A stretch of DNA of 64,000 nucleotides. It comes from an uncultured Candidatus Saccharibacteria bacterium (GTDB lineage Bacteria > Patescibacteriota > Saccharimonadia > Saccharimonadales > Saccharimonadaceae). Below, piece by piece: positions 51,617-60,474 of the stretch. Position 1 is the first letter of the stretch. Every line of letters starts with the position of its first letter. The stretch is taken from contig CAMYAY010000003.1 of the NCBI GenBank assembly GCA_947253945.1, forward strand, positions 1 to 64,000, written 5' to 3'. The position numbers and the translations under genes are program-made. Under the pieces are notes generated by a model. The model was not told the DNA's origin, did no database searches, and saw nothing but the letters and a program-made list of their open reading frames with translations.

Positions 51617-53743
51617 ATGGTAGAGGTAAGGTCTAAATTGCGGCGGATTTATTTGGTGAGTGGCATGGCATTGATTGTGCTCGCCACCCTTCTGGTGTTG
51701 CATCCGGCGCCGGTGCAGGCGCGGCTGGCCAGCCAGAGCGCGACGCCGACTAATGACGGCATAGAAGTTACGTCTGTTGACGAACTGAAGCTGCAGCGGG
51801 GTGAGCACCGCTTTTACAAGGCTACCAATCACATTTTTGTCAAGACAGGCTGGAAGTACGGCTTCAGTGTGACCATGTTGGCGTTGACGCCGGATTTATT
51901 GCACAATCCGAACCCTATTTCTGACTGTGGTAGCGTTGTGATCGCAGCCCCTAAGAGCTATGAGCCGGTGGATTTGCAGCCGGGGCAGTGGGGCTTTAGC
52001 CTCGACCAAAATGCTACCAAGTTCAGGCATATTCCGAGTATGTGGCAGGCTCGGCCGCACGACGACCCGCTACTGATAGCCGAAACGTCTCCAAACAAGA
52101 CCGGCAAGTGTGCCAGCGCCCATGAGTGTGATGTGCCGGTGACCTTTGCGGCTAATTTAGACTCCAATGACATCGCTGCTGGCAAATACGAGACTAATGT
52201 TTATTACACGGTGACCGCTAAGCCGCGCCCGCCGCATGTGATTGAGGAGCCGAACATGAGCACTAATTTTTGCCAGTCCGGCAACGCAGCGAACAGCTGT
52301 AAGGTTGATATCGACGCCAACATGATTCCAGTGCGCTACGACACCGAATATGCCAAGTGGGTGAGTGTAGCCAAGACCGAAGACGCCGCGCATCAGGGTA
52401 GTTGGTATGATTATAATAAGAAGCAGTGGGCGAACGCCGTGACGGTGAAGAAATCGGCATTAAGTAAGTACCAAGGCCAAGCTAAACCTGTCGACCCAGC
52501 TGATATTCTCGGTTACTGGGTGTATGTGCCGCGCTATGCTTATGAGGTGATGCGGCGTGACTTTAGCAACCACCTTCCAGTGAAGCCGCAGAATTTTGCC
52601 ATTCACTTTGAAAAAGCGACTGACCCAAAGCGCACTCCGGCGCCATGCGAGCGTAGTTCGTACTTCATGCCGGATTACCGGAAGGATTGTAAACTCGACC
52701 GCAGCTACATTGCTGGCAAGCCGAGCAAGAACGGCACTTGGGCGACTCATCCAGCGTTTAGTTTTGGCAAGAAGGAGCTGAACGGCATTTGGTTTGCGAA
52801 GTTTGAGACCACTGGTACGAAGACTCAGCCAACGGTGCTGCCGAACCAGCGTCGTATGACTGGCGCTGACCTTGGTGGCGACGCTGCGGGCTTGTTCTAT
52901 ACGCTGGCTAAGACTGTGGGCACTGTTGACCTTGGTAACGTTGGCGGTACGCGCATCAAGGACGCGCCAAGTAACGCGCACGACCTCGCCAAGTTTAGCT
53001 CACGCATGATAAACAATAAGGACTGGGGCGCCTTAGCTTACCTCAGCGCCAGCGAGTTCGGCACGGGCTACAACGGCTTACAGTCAAACAACCAGACCGA
53101 CGACCAAATGGACGCCGACCAGAATTTCAGCAAGGGTGTAACGGGCTGTGGCGCCGGCACCGGCGAAGACTACTCCGACACTGGCAAGTTGGGCACGGAG
53201 CAGGCTTGTAACGCAAACCACCCAGAGTACGCCTATAATGGCACCGTCGGACAGCACGCCAGCACCACTGGTAACGTGACAGGCGTGTACGACATGGCGG
53301 GCTATGGTGGCTACGTGGCGGCGAAGTATGTTGTTGATCCAAATACGCTAGTGCCGAGCTCCATACCAGAGTTTGCACGACCGAAGTATACGTGGTATCA
53401 CAAGAGCGACCCGACTGGCATTGGCGCGCCGCTCAACTCGCCGTACCTCAATGCTTATAACTTCTCGTCGTTTGACAAGTGTACTTATGAGCTTTGTGGT
53501 GGGCAGGCTAGCTATGAAGTTCACAACATCTACGTCCCGTCCGGTCCAAATCAGTGGCTGGGTCAAAAGTATGACGATTACAAGATGGAGGTTGAGGATA
53601 CTTGGGTTTACCGTGGCGGCAGTAGCGACCTTGAAGGCGACATTGCGACAGGTGACCGCGGTATTTACACCTTCCATCTTGCGAACGGTGGTTCAACTGG
53701 CCAAGACGGCTTACATATTGTCCTCGGCGCATTTAAGCAGTAA
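51617..53743 (+). CDS. Secreted FGE/C-type-lectin-like surface protein, no poly-G, 708 aa
   Basis: A long-type family member with ATG 51617 after AGGAGGTGG. The signal peptide (GMALIVLATLLVLHPAPVQA) is followed by a diverged beta-domain (KYGFSVTMLALTPDLLHN, GQWGFSLDQN, VTFAANLDSNDIAAG) and the module WVYVPRYAYEVMRRDF, GTWATHPAFSFG, IWFAKFETTG, VTGVYDMAGYGGY and CGGQASYEV. The end reads WVYRGGSSDLEGDI, RGIYTFHLANGGSTGQDGL and HIVLGAFKQ. The terminal fold seems kept, but AFRVALAP is replaced. No homopolymer is present, so it is likely always on. Confidence 0.84.
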   Translation: MVEVRSKLRRIYLVSGMALIVLATLLVLHPAPVQARLASQSATPTNDGIEVTSVDELKLQRGEHRFYKATNHIFVKTGWKYGFSVTMLALTPDLLHNPNPISDCGSVVIAAPKSYEPVDLQPGQWGFSLDQNATKFRHIPSMWQARPHDDPLLIAETSPNKTGKCASAHECDVPVTFAANLDSNDIAAGKYETNVYYTVTAKPRPPHVIEEPNMSTNFCQSGNAANSCKVDIDANMIPVRYDTEYAKWVSVAKTEDAAHQGSWYDYNKKQWANAVTVKKSALSKYQGQAKPVDPADILGYWVYVPRYAYEVMRRDFSNHLPVKPQNFAIHFEKATDPKRTPAPCERSSYFMPDYRKDCKLDRSYIAGKPSKNGTWATHPAFSFGKKELNGIWFAKFETTGTKTQPTVLPNQRRMTGADLGGDAAGLFYTLAKTVGTVDLGNVGGTRIKDAPSNAHDLAKFSSRMINNKDWGALAYLSASEFGTGYNGLQSNNQTDDQMDADQNFSKGVTGCGAGTGEDYSDTGKLGTEQACNANHPEYAYNGTVGQHASTTGNVTGVYDMAGYGGYVAAKYVVDPNTLVPSSIPEFARPKYTWYHKSDPTGIGAPLNSPYLNAYNFSSFDKCTYELCGGQASYEVHNIYVPSGPNQWLGQKYDDYKMEVEDTWVYRGGSSDLEGDIATGDRGIYTFHLANGGSTGQDGLHIVLGAFKQ

Positions 53744-53799
53744 GCCCAAGCCTCGGCTGCGCCCGCAACAAAATGTTTGCGTTATAGGATAAAGTTTGT

Positions 53800-53805
53800 T
53801 ATAAT
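53800..53805 (+). promoter_or_regulatory. -10 box of leaderless rpsU
   Basis: TATAAT ends 8 nt before ATG 53814. Confidence 0.6.
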
Positions 53806-53813
53806 GTAGCTAT

Positions 53814-54038
53814 ATGATTACAGTGAAGAGAAAAGATGCCCGTGAGGCTAATGAGAATTTGCTACGCCGCTTCAACCGCCGCGTGTTGCAATCAGGGGTG
53901 ATTGCAAACGCCAAGGCTGCCCAGCGTTTTAGCAAGCCAATTAGCAAGCGCGAGCGCCGCGAGGGTGCTATCATCCGCGAACAGCGCAAGGCAGAAAAGA
54001 CTTTGCAGATTCGTCTTGGTCTTGCCAAGGCTCGCTAG
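53814..54038 (+). CDS. rpsU: Ribosomal protein bS21, 74 aa
   Basis: Very basic small-subunit protein. VKRKDAREANENLLRRFNRR is the S21 N-terminal helix, and FSKPISKRERREGA follows the usual pattern. S21 acts near the anti-Shine-Dalgarno region in leadered initiation. The gene is monocistronic with a leaderless promoter and terminator. Confidence 0.92.
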   Translation: MITVKRKDAREANENLLRRFNRRVLQSGVIANAKAAQRFSKPISKRERREGAIIREQRKAEKTLQIRLGLAKAR

Positions 54039-54076
54039 TCCAGCTTGTCGGCAATTAGTCTAAGAACTTAGCAAAA

Positions 54077-54108
54077 GCACCACCTAATAGAGGTGGCGCT
54101 TTATTTTG
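54077..54108 (+). terminator. Terminator of rpsU
   Basis: AGCACCACCT-AATAG-AGGTGGCGCT followed by TTATTTT. Confidence 0.8.
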
Positions 54109-54173
54109 CTATTGACTATTTCGCGCGATTATGCTATTTATATAGATAGTATATAGCTTAGAGAAAGGTGAAG

Positions 54174-56051
54174 ATGGAGCGATTTAATCATGTCACTCCG
54201 GCTGCGCAGCCGGAGTCGGACGATACTCAAGAATTCCCAATTCAGTACAAGGGTTGGGCCAACCGTGGTGATAATACAGACCACCACCAAGAGAAGAGAG
54301 CTTCTTTAGATGACACTATTGTTACCCCAGTAGTATCGGCGCCGTTGTCGGACGATACGATTGCCATGCTGCCAGTTAATGCCGCACCGCGTCCCGTAAA
54401 GTTAAGTTGGCCAAGTGAACCTACGCCAACCGAAGCGACGAGTGAAGCCAAGGCTGCTAATCCAGATAGTTTATTTAGTAAGCACAACAAAATTATTGCT
54501 GGCGTAGCAGGCGCGGCGATATTGTTGGGTGTTGTAGTGGCGGGTGTTATGTCGCGCAAAAATGAGCGCGCAGATAAGCCAAGCGCCTCTGTTAGCGCAC
54601 CGGCCAAGCCGCAGAAGCCGGCTAAGCCTGATGTTAAGTCGGAGGCAAAGCAACAGCCTAGCCCTGAAGCAGTTGACGCCGGCGGCCCAGCCGATTACTC
54701 CGCCTTGCCGCTCAACCAGATTTACGACCAAAATTGGTACAAGGTAGGCAGTGAGTTGGTTGGGGATCCGGGGCATACTGCTGCTGCTGGTAAGCAAAAT
54801 GATGTTGGAATGGACGCAAGTGCTCCAGTCAATGACCACGATGGCTTTTATAATTTCTACAACGCTCGCTATCAAATCGATTCAGCCGCCGAGAAGGGTC
54901 AGATTGGCAAGGTGATCCGCAGCGAAATTGCTAATAGTGTAGCCGACGATACCGCCATGGCTACGTATTACGACATAAAGAGTGACAGAAGTGGTAATAG
55001 TGATAACTCTAAGGAACCTAAATTAACTGATGCGCAGCGTAATTATTTTGAGCGGCTGAAGTCTGTTGTTGGCGGCGACTTTAAGACGTACACGCGCAAT
55101 ACTATGTATGCTGACCGTGTTACTTATCTTTTGCACAGTGGCCATTCTTTCAATACCACATATAACGAACGTCACCCAGGTTCTGTGGGATATGCTGATA
55201 TGTATCAAAGCAATGCAGAAGAGCTTAACGTGCCATACGTAGACGAAAACGGCAACAACATCGGACTTGACAAGTCTGCCCACTACGATAGCCTAATGAG
55301 CGTGATGCGGTGGATGCTATACGACCAAGGGTTTTACAATGTCGCCGTCAGCCCGGCTGGTGTTTGGGGTACTTGTCGCCTAGATAACCGTGGTTATATG
55401 GAAGCCGTGCAAATTGTTTTGCCATCGCAGGACAATCCGGACAAGTTCGATGTGTTTGTTGGTGTGTTGGACGACATCTATTACAATCGAGTATTGACAA
55501 GTGACGTAAATTATACTGTGGCGGACTATAGCGGTACGAACGATTATGCACTTTATGCCTCAGTGCTCCGCCAAAGCAACAAGAGTACCGGAATTTTGCC
55601 ATTCCGTGCTATTTTACATGATGTTGACCGGCCGTTGCGTGCCAAGGATAATGAGCTGTCACGTGTGATGCGTAAGTTTGGTGTTGATGACAGAAAAATG
55701 GCTTCAATCGTCGGTAGTAGCTTTGCCACGTTGGTAGGTAGCAATATGTTCGTTGACAATGAAATTAAGGGTGTGGGCTATGGTGGATTTATCCATCGTG
55801 GCGATGTGGAAGCATTGCCGCATTACGAACAATATGTGGGAAGTGGAAGTTTGCCGGTTTATCTTAACGGTCTTAATGCTCACAGAGATGAAAACGGTGA
55901 CGACGTGGAACGCTATCGGGCATTTATGTTAAAGGCGGCGCCGACGAGCCGTCAGTGGTATGGTGAGCCTAATAAAGGTATTGATTACAATAAGGGGATG
56001 CTTAATTACGACGAGTTTGTAAAGCTTGATCGTGCAGCGTTTGGTAATTAA
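54174..56051 (+). CDS. Single-pass membrane protein with large unknown outer domain, 625 aa
   Basis: ATG 54174 (MERFNHVTPAAQPE) follows AAAGG at suitable spacing. The N-terminal ~100 residues are disordered. A membrane helix follows (IIAGVAGAAILLGVVVAGVM, ~105-124), then a Lys/Pro/Ala stalk. A soluble domain of about 440 residues is rich in Tyr, Asp and Asn (FYNFYNARYQIDSAAEKGQI; YDQGFYNVAVSPAGVWGTC). I recognise no family. It may be a surface receptor or a component of the contact apparatus. It is monocistronic with a good terminator. Confidence 0.8.
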   Translation: MERFNHVTPAAQPESDDTQEFPIQYKGWANRGDNTDHHQEKRASLDDTIVTPVVSAPLSDDTIAMLPVNAAPRPVKLSWPSEPTPTEATSEAKAANPDSLFSKHNKIIAGVAGAAILLGVVVAGVMSRKNERADKPSASVSAPAKPQKPAKPDVKSEAKQQPSPEAVDAGGPADYSALPLNQIYDQNWYKVGSELVGDPGHTAAAGKQNDVGMDASAPVNDHDGFYNFYNARYQIDSAAEKGQIGKVIRSEIANSVADDTAMATYYDIKSDRSGNSDNSKEPKLTDAQRNYFERLKSVVGGDFKTYTRNTMYADRVTYLLHSGHSFNTTYNERHPGSVGYADMYQSNAEELNVPYVDENGNNIGLDKSAHYDSLMSVMRWMLYDQGFYNVAVSPAGVWGTCRLDNRGYMEAVQIVLPSQDNPDKFDVFVGVLDDIYYNRVLTSDVNYTVADYSGTNDYALYASVLRQSNKSTGILPFRAILHDVDRPLRAKDNELSRVMRKFGVDDRKMASIVGSSFATLVGSNMFVDNEIKGVGYGGFIHRGDVEALPHYEQYVGSGSLPVYLNGLNAHRDENGDDVERYRAFMLKAAPTSRQWYGEPNKGIDYNKGMLNYDEFVKLDRAAFGN

Positions 56052-56060
56052 TTTATGAGT

Positions 56061-56085
56061 CACCGCCACGAGGCGGTGATTTTAC
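56061..56085 (+). terminator. Terminator of 54174 gene
   Basis: TCACCGCC-ACGA-GGCGGTGA followed by TTTT. Confidence 0.92.
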
Positions 56086-56112
56086 TGCCCGCCCGTGGCT
56101 GGGCTGGTGTGC

Positions 56113-56118
56113 TACAAT
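56113..56118 (+). promoter_or_regulatory. -10 box of leaderless yqeY-adk-map operon
   Basis: TACAAT ends 6 nt before ATG 56125. Confidence 0.6.
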
Positions 56119-56124
56119 ATTACT

Positions 56125-56574
56125 ATGAGTTTACAAGAACAAATTAAGGCGGATTTTAAGGCAGCAATGCTGGCGCATGATGAAGTGAAAAAGCTCACCA
56201 TCAGTGGTTTGAAGTCGGCCATGCAGTATAAAAAGGTGGCGTTGGGGAACCAAGCTGACCTCACGGAAGACCAGATGCTTGACGTCGTGGCGGCGCAAGT
56301 GAAGCAGCGCGACGACTCGATTGCTATTTATCAGCAGGCGGGTGACACGGAGCGCGCCGCGGCCGAGCAGGCGCAGCGCGACATTTTGGCGGCGTATTTG
56401 CCGAAGCCACTTTCGGCGGACGAGCTGAGCGCCGTGGCGCATGAGGTGATTACGGCGAACAACTTCACGATGAAGGATATGGGCAAGGCCATTGCCGCCG
56501 TCAAGGCGAAGGTTGGCCACGCCGCCACCGGTGGCGACATTGCTGCGGCGGTTAAGCGGAGCTTCAACCAATGA
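56125..56574 (+). CDS. yqeY: GatB/YqeY domain protein, 149 aa
   Basis: A YqeY-family protein: SLQEQIKADFKAAMLAHDEV, KLTISGLKSAMQYKKVA, QRDDSIAIYQQAGDTERA and DMGKAIAAVKAKVGHAATGG match the family pattern. It is related to the tRNA-binding tail of GatB and has no proven function. The start is set by the leaderless promoter. It overlaps adk by 4 nt (ATGA). Confidence 0.9.
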   Translation: MSLQEQIKADFKAAMLAHDEVKKLTISGLKSAMQYKKVALGNQADLTEDQMLDVVAAQVKQRDDSIAIYQQAGDTERAAAEQAQRDILAAYLPKPLSADELSAVAHEVITANNFTMKDMGKAIAAVKAKVGHAATGGDIAAAVKRSFNQ

Positions 56575-57152
56575 TTATGTTTGTGGGCCCAGCTGGGGCA
56601 GGCAAGTCGGTGCAAGGTCAGCTTTTGGCGGTGTGCCATCAGCTGACTTGGTTGAGTGCTGGCAAGCTGTTACGTGAGACCAACGACCCGCAGGTGTATG
56701 AGGTGATGGCGCGCGGTGAGCTCGTTTCGCCCGCACTTGTTAATCGGGTAATTTTCCATCATTTGGACGACCAGCCAGAGCTGGACAATATCATTATCGA
56801 CGGCTACCCACGCAGCCTTGACCAGGCGCAGGCGCTTTCGGAGTACAGCCAGCAGCGTATGGGGCGTGAGTGTATCGACTTCGTGGTGGTGTTTGACGTC
56901 ACGGCCGACGAAATTTTCCAGCGGCTGAGCTTGCGTGGGCGACTTGACGACACGCGTGAAGTAATTGAACATCGTTTGGAGAGCTACAAAGCCGACACTC
57001 TACCTCTGGTGAACTACTACACCGAGCGTGGCGCCAAGGTGGTGCACGTCAACGGTATCGGTTCGCGCGGCGAAGTGCTCGACCGCATCGAAAGCGCATA
57101 CAACGACTACCGTGCAACGCGGCCAGCGGAGGCGGCGGATGCGAATCATTAA
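56571..57152 (+). CDS. adk: Adenylate kinase, short form, 193 aa
   Basis: Interconverts AMP, ADP and ATP. P-loop GPAGAGKSVQGQLL, AMP site LSAGKLLRE and IIIDGYPRSLDQAQAL, and the short-LID arginines RLSLRGRLDDTREVIEHRL are present. There is no long zinc-type LID. It overlaps yqeY (4 nt) and map (14 nt). In other bacteria adk-map pairs lie in ribosomal operons. Confidence 0.9.
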   Translation: MIMFVGPAGAGKSVQGQLLAVCHQLTWLSAGKLLRETNDPQVYEVMARGELVSPALVNRVIFHHLDDQPELDNIIIDGYPRSLDQAQALSEYSQQRMGRECIDFVVVFDVTADEIFQRLSLRGRLDDTREVIEHRLESYKADTLPLVNYYTERGAKVVHVNGIGSRGEVLDRIESAYNDYRATRPAEAADANH

Positions 57153-57924
57153 GGCAGCTAACTTCACACCCGTTGAAATCGACCACATGCGCGAGGCGGG
57201 GCAAATTTTGGCTTCGCTCTTCCGTGACGTACGGCAAGAAGTGGTGGCGGGTGCGACACCAAAGGACATTGACGCTTGGTTTGCGCGTGAAATAAAGGCG
57301 CGCGGCGCTCACGCGACTTACCTTGACCCAGATGTCAACTTCCCTGGGGTAATTTGTATCAGCGTGAACGACGTGGTGGTGCATGGCGTGCCGAACGACG
57401 TGCCGTTTGAGGCAGGTGACGTCATCAGCTTTGATTTGGTAGTAGACGTTGATGGTATGAAGGCAGACAGCGCTTTTACCATGTTGACCGACGACGCGGC
57501 GCCAACTGGGGCAAAGAAGATGTTGATTCACACCACGGAGCGCAGTTTGTATGCCGGCATTGATGCCGTGAAGCGTGCCCGTGGCGATGTTTGCGTGGGC
57601 AACATTGGCGCGGCAGTGCAGGCCGTACTAGAGAAGGAGAAGCTGGGCGTGGTGCGCGACTTGGTCGGGCATGGCATCGGGCGTGAAATGCACGAGGCGC
57701 CGGACATCCCGAACTACGGCAAGCGTGGCATTGGCCCGATTGTGCCGACCGGCAACGCCATCGCCATTGAGCCGATGGCAACTTTGGGTACTTGGCGTGT
57801 GGCGTTCGACCCTGATGGTTGGACGATTCGCACGCGCGACGGCAGCTTGGCGGCGCACTTTGAGCACACCTTGCTATTGCACGACGACGGCCCCGAGATT
57901 ATCACCAAGTTGAAAGAAAATTAG
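57139..57924 (+). CDS. map: Methionine aminopeptidase type I, 261 aa
   Basis: Removes N-terminal Met from new proteins. Metal-ligand motifs: two Asp in DLVVDVDGMKADSAF, His in GHGIGREMHEAP, and Glu in AIEPMATLG and FEHTLLLHDD. The substrate-side His is in VVVHGVPND. ATG 57139 gives the usual N-terminus (RIIKAANFTPVEIDHMREAG); the longer frame from 57028 is only an overlap with adk. Last gene of the operon, followed by a terminator. Confidence 0.95.
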   Translation: MRIIKAANFTPVEIDHMREAGQILASLFRDVRQEVVAGATPKDIDAWFAREIKARGAHATYLDPDVNFPGVICISVNDVVVHGVPNDVPFEAGDVISFDLVVDVDGMKADSAFTMLTDDAAPTGAKKMLIHTTERSLYAGIDAVKRARGDVCVGNIGAAVQAVLEKEKLGVVRDLVGHGIGREMHEAPDIPNYGKRGIGPIVPTGNAIAIEPMATLGTWRVAFDPDGWTIRTRDGSLAAHFEHTLLLHDDGPEIITKLKEN

Positions 57925-57928
57925 TTTT

Positions 57929-57955
57929 AGCCACCCCGCGCGGGTGGCTTTTTGT
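57929..57955 (+). terminator. Terminator of yqeY-adk-map
   Basis: AGCCACCC-CGCGC-GGGTGGCT followed by TTTT. Confidence 0.92.
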
Positions 57956-57990
57956 CTATTTTTGTGACAAAATTTTGTGTCACCGTCTAA

Positions 57991-58018
57991 TTTAAAAGCC
58001 ACCTCTAGGAGGTGGCTG
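57991..58018 (-). terminator. Terminator of 58023 gene
   Basis: AGCCACCTC-TA-GGAGGTGGCT; on the minus strand it is followed by TTTAAATT. Confidence 0.85.
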
Positions 58019-58022
58019 GGGG

Positions 58023-58727
58023 TTAGGCTTTCGCCCAATCGACTAAAGTGCTATCCACTATGCAACGCGCTGGGTCTTGTTCGTCTTGGCGGACATAAAT
58101 AATGTAGCCATGACTCCAACCGGGGTCGAGCATAGAAGACATGATAAAGTGGGTGCAATAGTGGTACTGGCCGGCGACGCGTTCGCGAGTGCGGTAATAG
58201 TAGCACTCCGGCATGATGTTAGCCGCCGCGGGAACGATTTCATTGACTTGGTCAATGAAGGCGCTGTTGGGCGTAAAAGCCGTGGCGCCACTCAGCACCG
58301 TGGACCTGGCGATGTCGGCGCGGTAGTTGTCGTGCAAGTGGCGGGCGATGCCTTGCCAGATGACCTTGATGCCGCCTTCGCCAATTAAGTTGCAGTCGAT
58401 GGCGCCCACCATTGAGCCGGACTTGACAACACTAATTAAATCTTGTCTGGTTCGTTCCGCCATGTCAAGCAAATGCCCTGGGCAATACCAACCGCTGTCG
58501 CGGCGCTTGTGTTTGCCTTTGGTGGTACATTGCCAGGTGCGGTGCTCGCCAAGCCTCAATGGTCGAGTTGCCGCTTCTTCAGCAAGTTCAGCTTTCGCTT
58601 GCTCGTTAAGCTGATTGGCTTGGCGGAGGCGCGGGCTAATCCAGCTTGTTGCTACTGGGGTAGCCGCTTCATAGTTATGCGTCTGGTCAATTTTATCAGC
58701 AACCAACATTGCAGTTTGTGTATCCAT
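58023..58727 (-). CDS. Hypothetical protein, 234 aa
   Basis: I do not recognise this protein. It is soluble, with a central Cys/His-containing part (RTWQCTTKGKHKRR, GWYCPGHLLDMAERTR, MPECYYYRTRERVAG, YHYCTHFIMSSM). It is followed on the same strand by three other unknown genes of 197-271 aa with similar composition. Promoter TTGACA-17-TAGAAT (58809-58781) and a 47-nt leader carry the same TCGTACCTTA-AGGAG elements as the DUF805 genes 40157 and 41094, suggesting a common regulon. Confidence 0.75.
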   Translation of the reverse strand: MDTQTAMLVADKIDQTHNYEAATPVATSWISPRLRQANQLNEQAKAELAEEAATRPLRLGEHRTWQCTTKGKHKRRDSGWYCPGHLLDMAERTRQDLISVVKSGSMVGAIDCNLIGEGGIKVIWQGIARHLHDNYRADIARSTVLSGATAFTPNSAFIDQVNEIVPAAANIMPECYYYRTRERVAGQYHYCTHFIMSSMLDPGWSHGYIIYVRQDEQDPARCIVDSTLVDWAKA

Positions 58728-58780
58728 TAATTTTACTCCTTAAGGTACGACTCCAGAGGGGTGCTAGAGAATATTATTTA

Positions 58781-58809
58781 ATTCTATAACATTTTGCGTA
58801 TATTGTCAA
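58781..58809 (-). promoter_or_regulatory. Promoter/leader of 58023 gene
   Basis: Minus strand: TTGACA 58809-58804, 17 nt, TAGAAT 58786-58781, then a leader with TCGTACCTTAAGGAG. Confidence 0.75.
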
Positions 58810-58890
58810 TGGCGGGAGGTGACGTCGCGGACGCACTAACAGATGTGAGTGGGGCAAAGAAAAGGCCACCCCCGAAGGGGTGGCAGGCTA

Positions 58891-59484
58891 TTAGTAGTTG
58901 ATATGAGACTTACGATAATCATAAACGAGGCGACCGAACTCAACGTTCATGTGGTCAAAGTAAGCCACTAGGGTAAACTCTGTGTCGTAGTGCGTGGTGT
59001 AATTGCCGACATGCATGCCGAGCAGAAAGGCGTTGTACTCCTGTCCACGGGCATTTTTGCCGACAATCGGCGCGACGAAACAGCTGTTCGTGTCGTGTTT
59101 AACTTGGTCCTCGGCGCGTGGATGCGCAACAAAAGTGGAGCCCGGCAGGCTATGCTTTAGGGTTTGCGCCAGCACGCGGTAAAATTCTCCCGTTGGCTGG
59201 AAGAACTTGGCGTGTTGGGTGGCGCAATCGAGCCAGAGGTTGTTAAACGCGGCGCGTAGGTCGGGGTATTCTTGGTTAGCAATGTATTGCTGAGCCCAAT
59301 CCATACAATCGACCACTTGAGGCGCGCAAGCGTCAGGGGCGCGAGCTAGCCGCGCGGCGCGCGGGTCGGCTTCGGCAATTAACAGACAGTACTTCAGTAA
59401 GGGCGGCGTAAGCGCCTCCACTCCCATCAGTGTAGCCTGTTCAACTACCTTGCCGAGTGTCTCGGTGTAGCTAAACTTTATCAT
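58891..59484 (-). CDS. Hypothetical protein, 197 aa
   Basis: An unrecognised soluble protein with a helical first half (YTETLGKVVEQATLMGVEAL) and a Cys/His/Tyr-rich second half (DTNSCFVAPIVG, GMHVGNYTTHYDTEFTLVAY). Its ATG shares one base with the stop of the upstream gene 59484-60299 (TAATG), so the two are translationally coupled. Confidence 0.75.
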   Translation of the reverse strand: MIKFSYTETLGKVVEQATLMGVEALTPPLLKYCLLIAEADPRAARLARAPDACAPQVVDCMDWAQQYIANQEYPDLRAAFNNLWLDCATQHAKFFQPTGEFYRVLAQTLKHSLPGSTFVAHPRAEDQVKHDTNSCFVAPIVGKNARGQEYNAFLLGMHVGNYTTHYDTEFTLVAYFDHMNVEFGRLVYDYRKSHINY

Positions 59485-60299
59485 TAGACGCCCTCCGTGT
59501 AGTGAATGTGAACAGCTTTCACCCTTGTCGCAATGGAGTTCGTCTTTTCGCTCTCGTCCGCGTCTTCGCCCGAGTCCTCGTCCTCATCTGCTTCGTCGTA
59601 GTCGTAATACGGCTCGCCGTCCCAGTCTTCGTCGTCGAGATAGTCGCTATAATCTTCGCGTGCGTCGGAATAGGCGCAGATAAACAAGCGACTAGCTTCA
59701 GGCTTAAAGAGATGCTGGCGCATCAAAACAGTCGTTTGCTCGATGTCGTCGAGGTGCGGACTGCTTCCTTGGAAGCCAAAAACCAACTCGGTCGGTTGGT
59801 CATCGGTTTCACTGAGTGGGCGGGGCACACGCGACATGCCGGCAAGTTCGTCAGCGGTAAAACTCCGCGGGCGGCGGCGCAGCAGGGCGACAAAGCACGA
59901 GTAGTTTGCCAAATCGTAGAGGGTGTGATCCGGATAGTACAAGTCGCGCAGCTCGCAATCGAGCTGGTCGATAAATGTGCTGTCAGGAACAAAGCCCTCA
60001 AAGGCGCACGGGTGCTCAAGGTCAAGGTCGCCGAGTACGTTGTACGGCAGGATGGCGGTCTCGCAAGCGGCATCAAGCCATTCGCGCGGGCTGCTCACCA
60101 CGGTATTTTCGTTGCGCTCCCAAGCCTCAATGTGAAGCTCGCTGGCAGTCTTAGACGTAATTGCGCCTTCGCGGCCGGCGGTCAAAATGGCGCGGCAGTA
60201 GTCGCTGGTAACGCCCAAAACGGCTTTCTCACCTTGCACGTGTTCGACGCGGATATTGACGCCGCTAGCGTAGAAGCTACCGAGTGCAAATTTTTCCAT
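59484..60299 (-). CDS. Hypothetical protein with acidic C-terminal stretch, 271 aa
   Basis: ATG 60299 (MEKFALGSFYASGVNIRVEH) is chosen because AAAGGAG stands just upstream; the open frame to 60482 crosses the leader and promoter. The body has no known motif. Residues ~225-255 are almost all Asp/Glu/Tyr (YDYDEADEDEDSGEDADESE). The leader contains the TGTACATTAC box seen before 58023, 60475, 40157 and 41094. First gene of the coupled pair with 58891. Confidence 0.75.
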   Translation of the reverse strand: MEKFALGSFYASGVNIRVEHVQGEKAVLGVTSDYCRAILTAGREGAITSKTASELHIEAWERNENTVVSSPREWLDAACETAILPYNVLGDLDLEHPCAFEGFVPDSTFIDQLDCELRDLYYPDHTLYDLANYSCFVALLRRRPRSFTADELAGMSRVPRPLSETDDQPTELVFGFQGSSPHLDDIEQTTVLMRQHLFKPEASRLFICAYSDAREDYSDYLDDEDWDGEPYYDYDEADEDEDSGEDADESEKTNSIATRVKAVHIHYTEGV

Positions 60300-60474
60300 A
60301 ATATCTCCTTTAATAGCGGTAATGTACATCAAAATTAGTGGAGGCCACCTCATTTGAATGGTAAATATCATACCATAATTCGGCCAAAATGTGTAGGAGC
60401 GGGGTACTAAAAAAGCCGCCCCTTGGGGGCGGCATGCTTGCTGTCGCTTTAAGCGTAATGAGGCCGGGCGACCG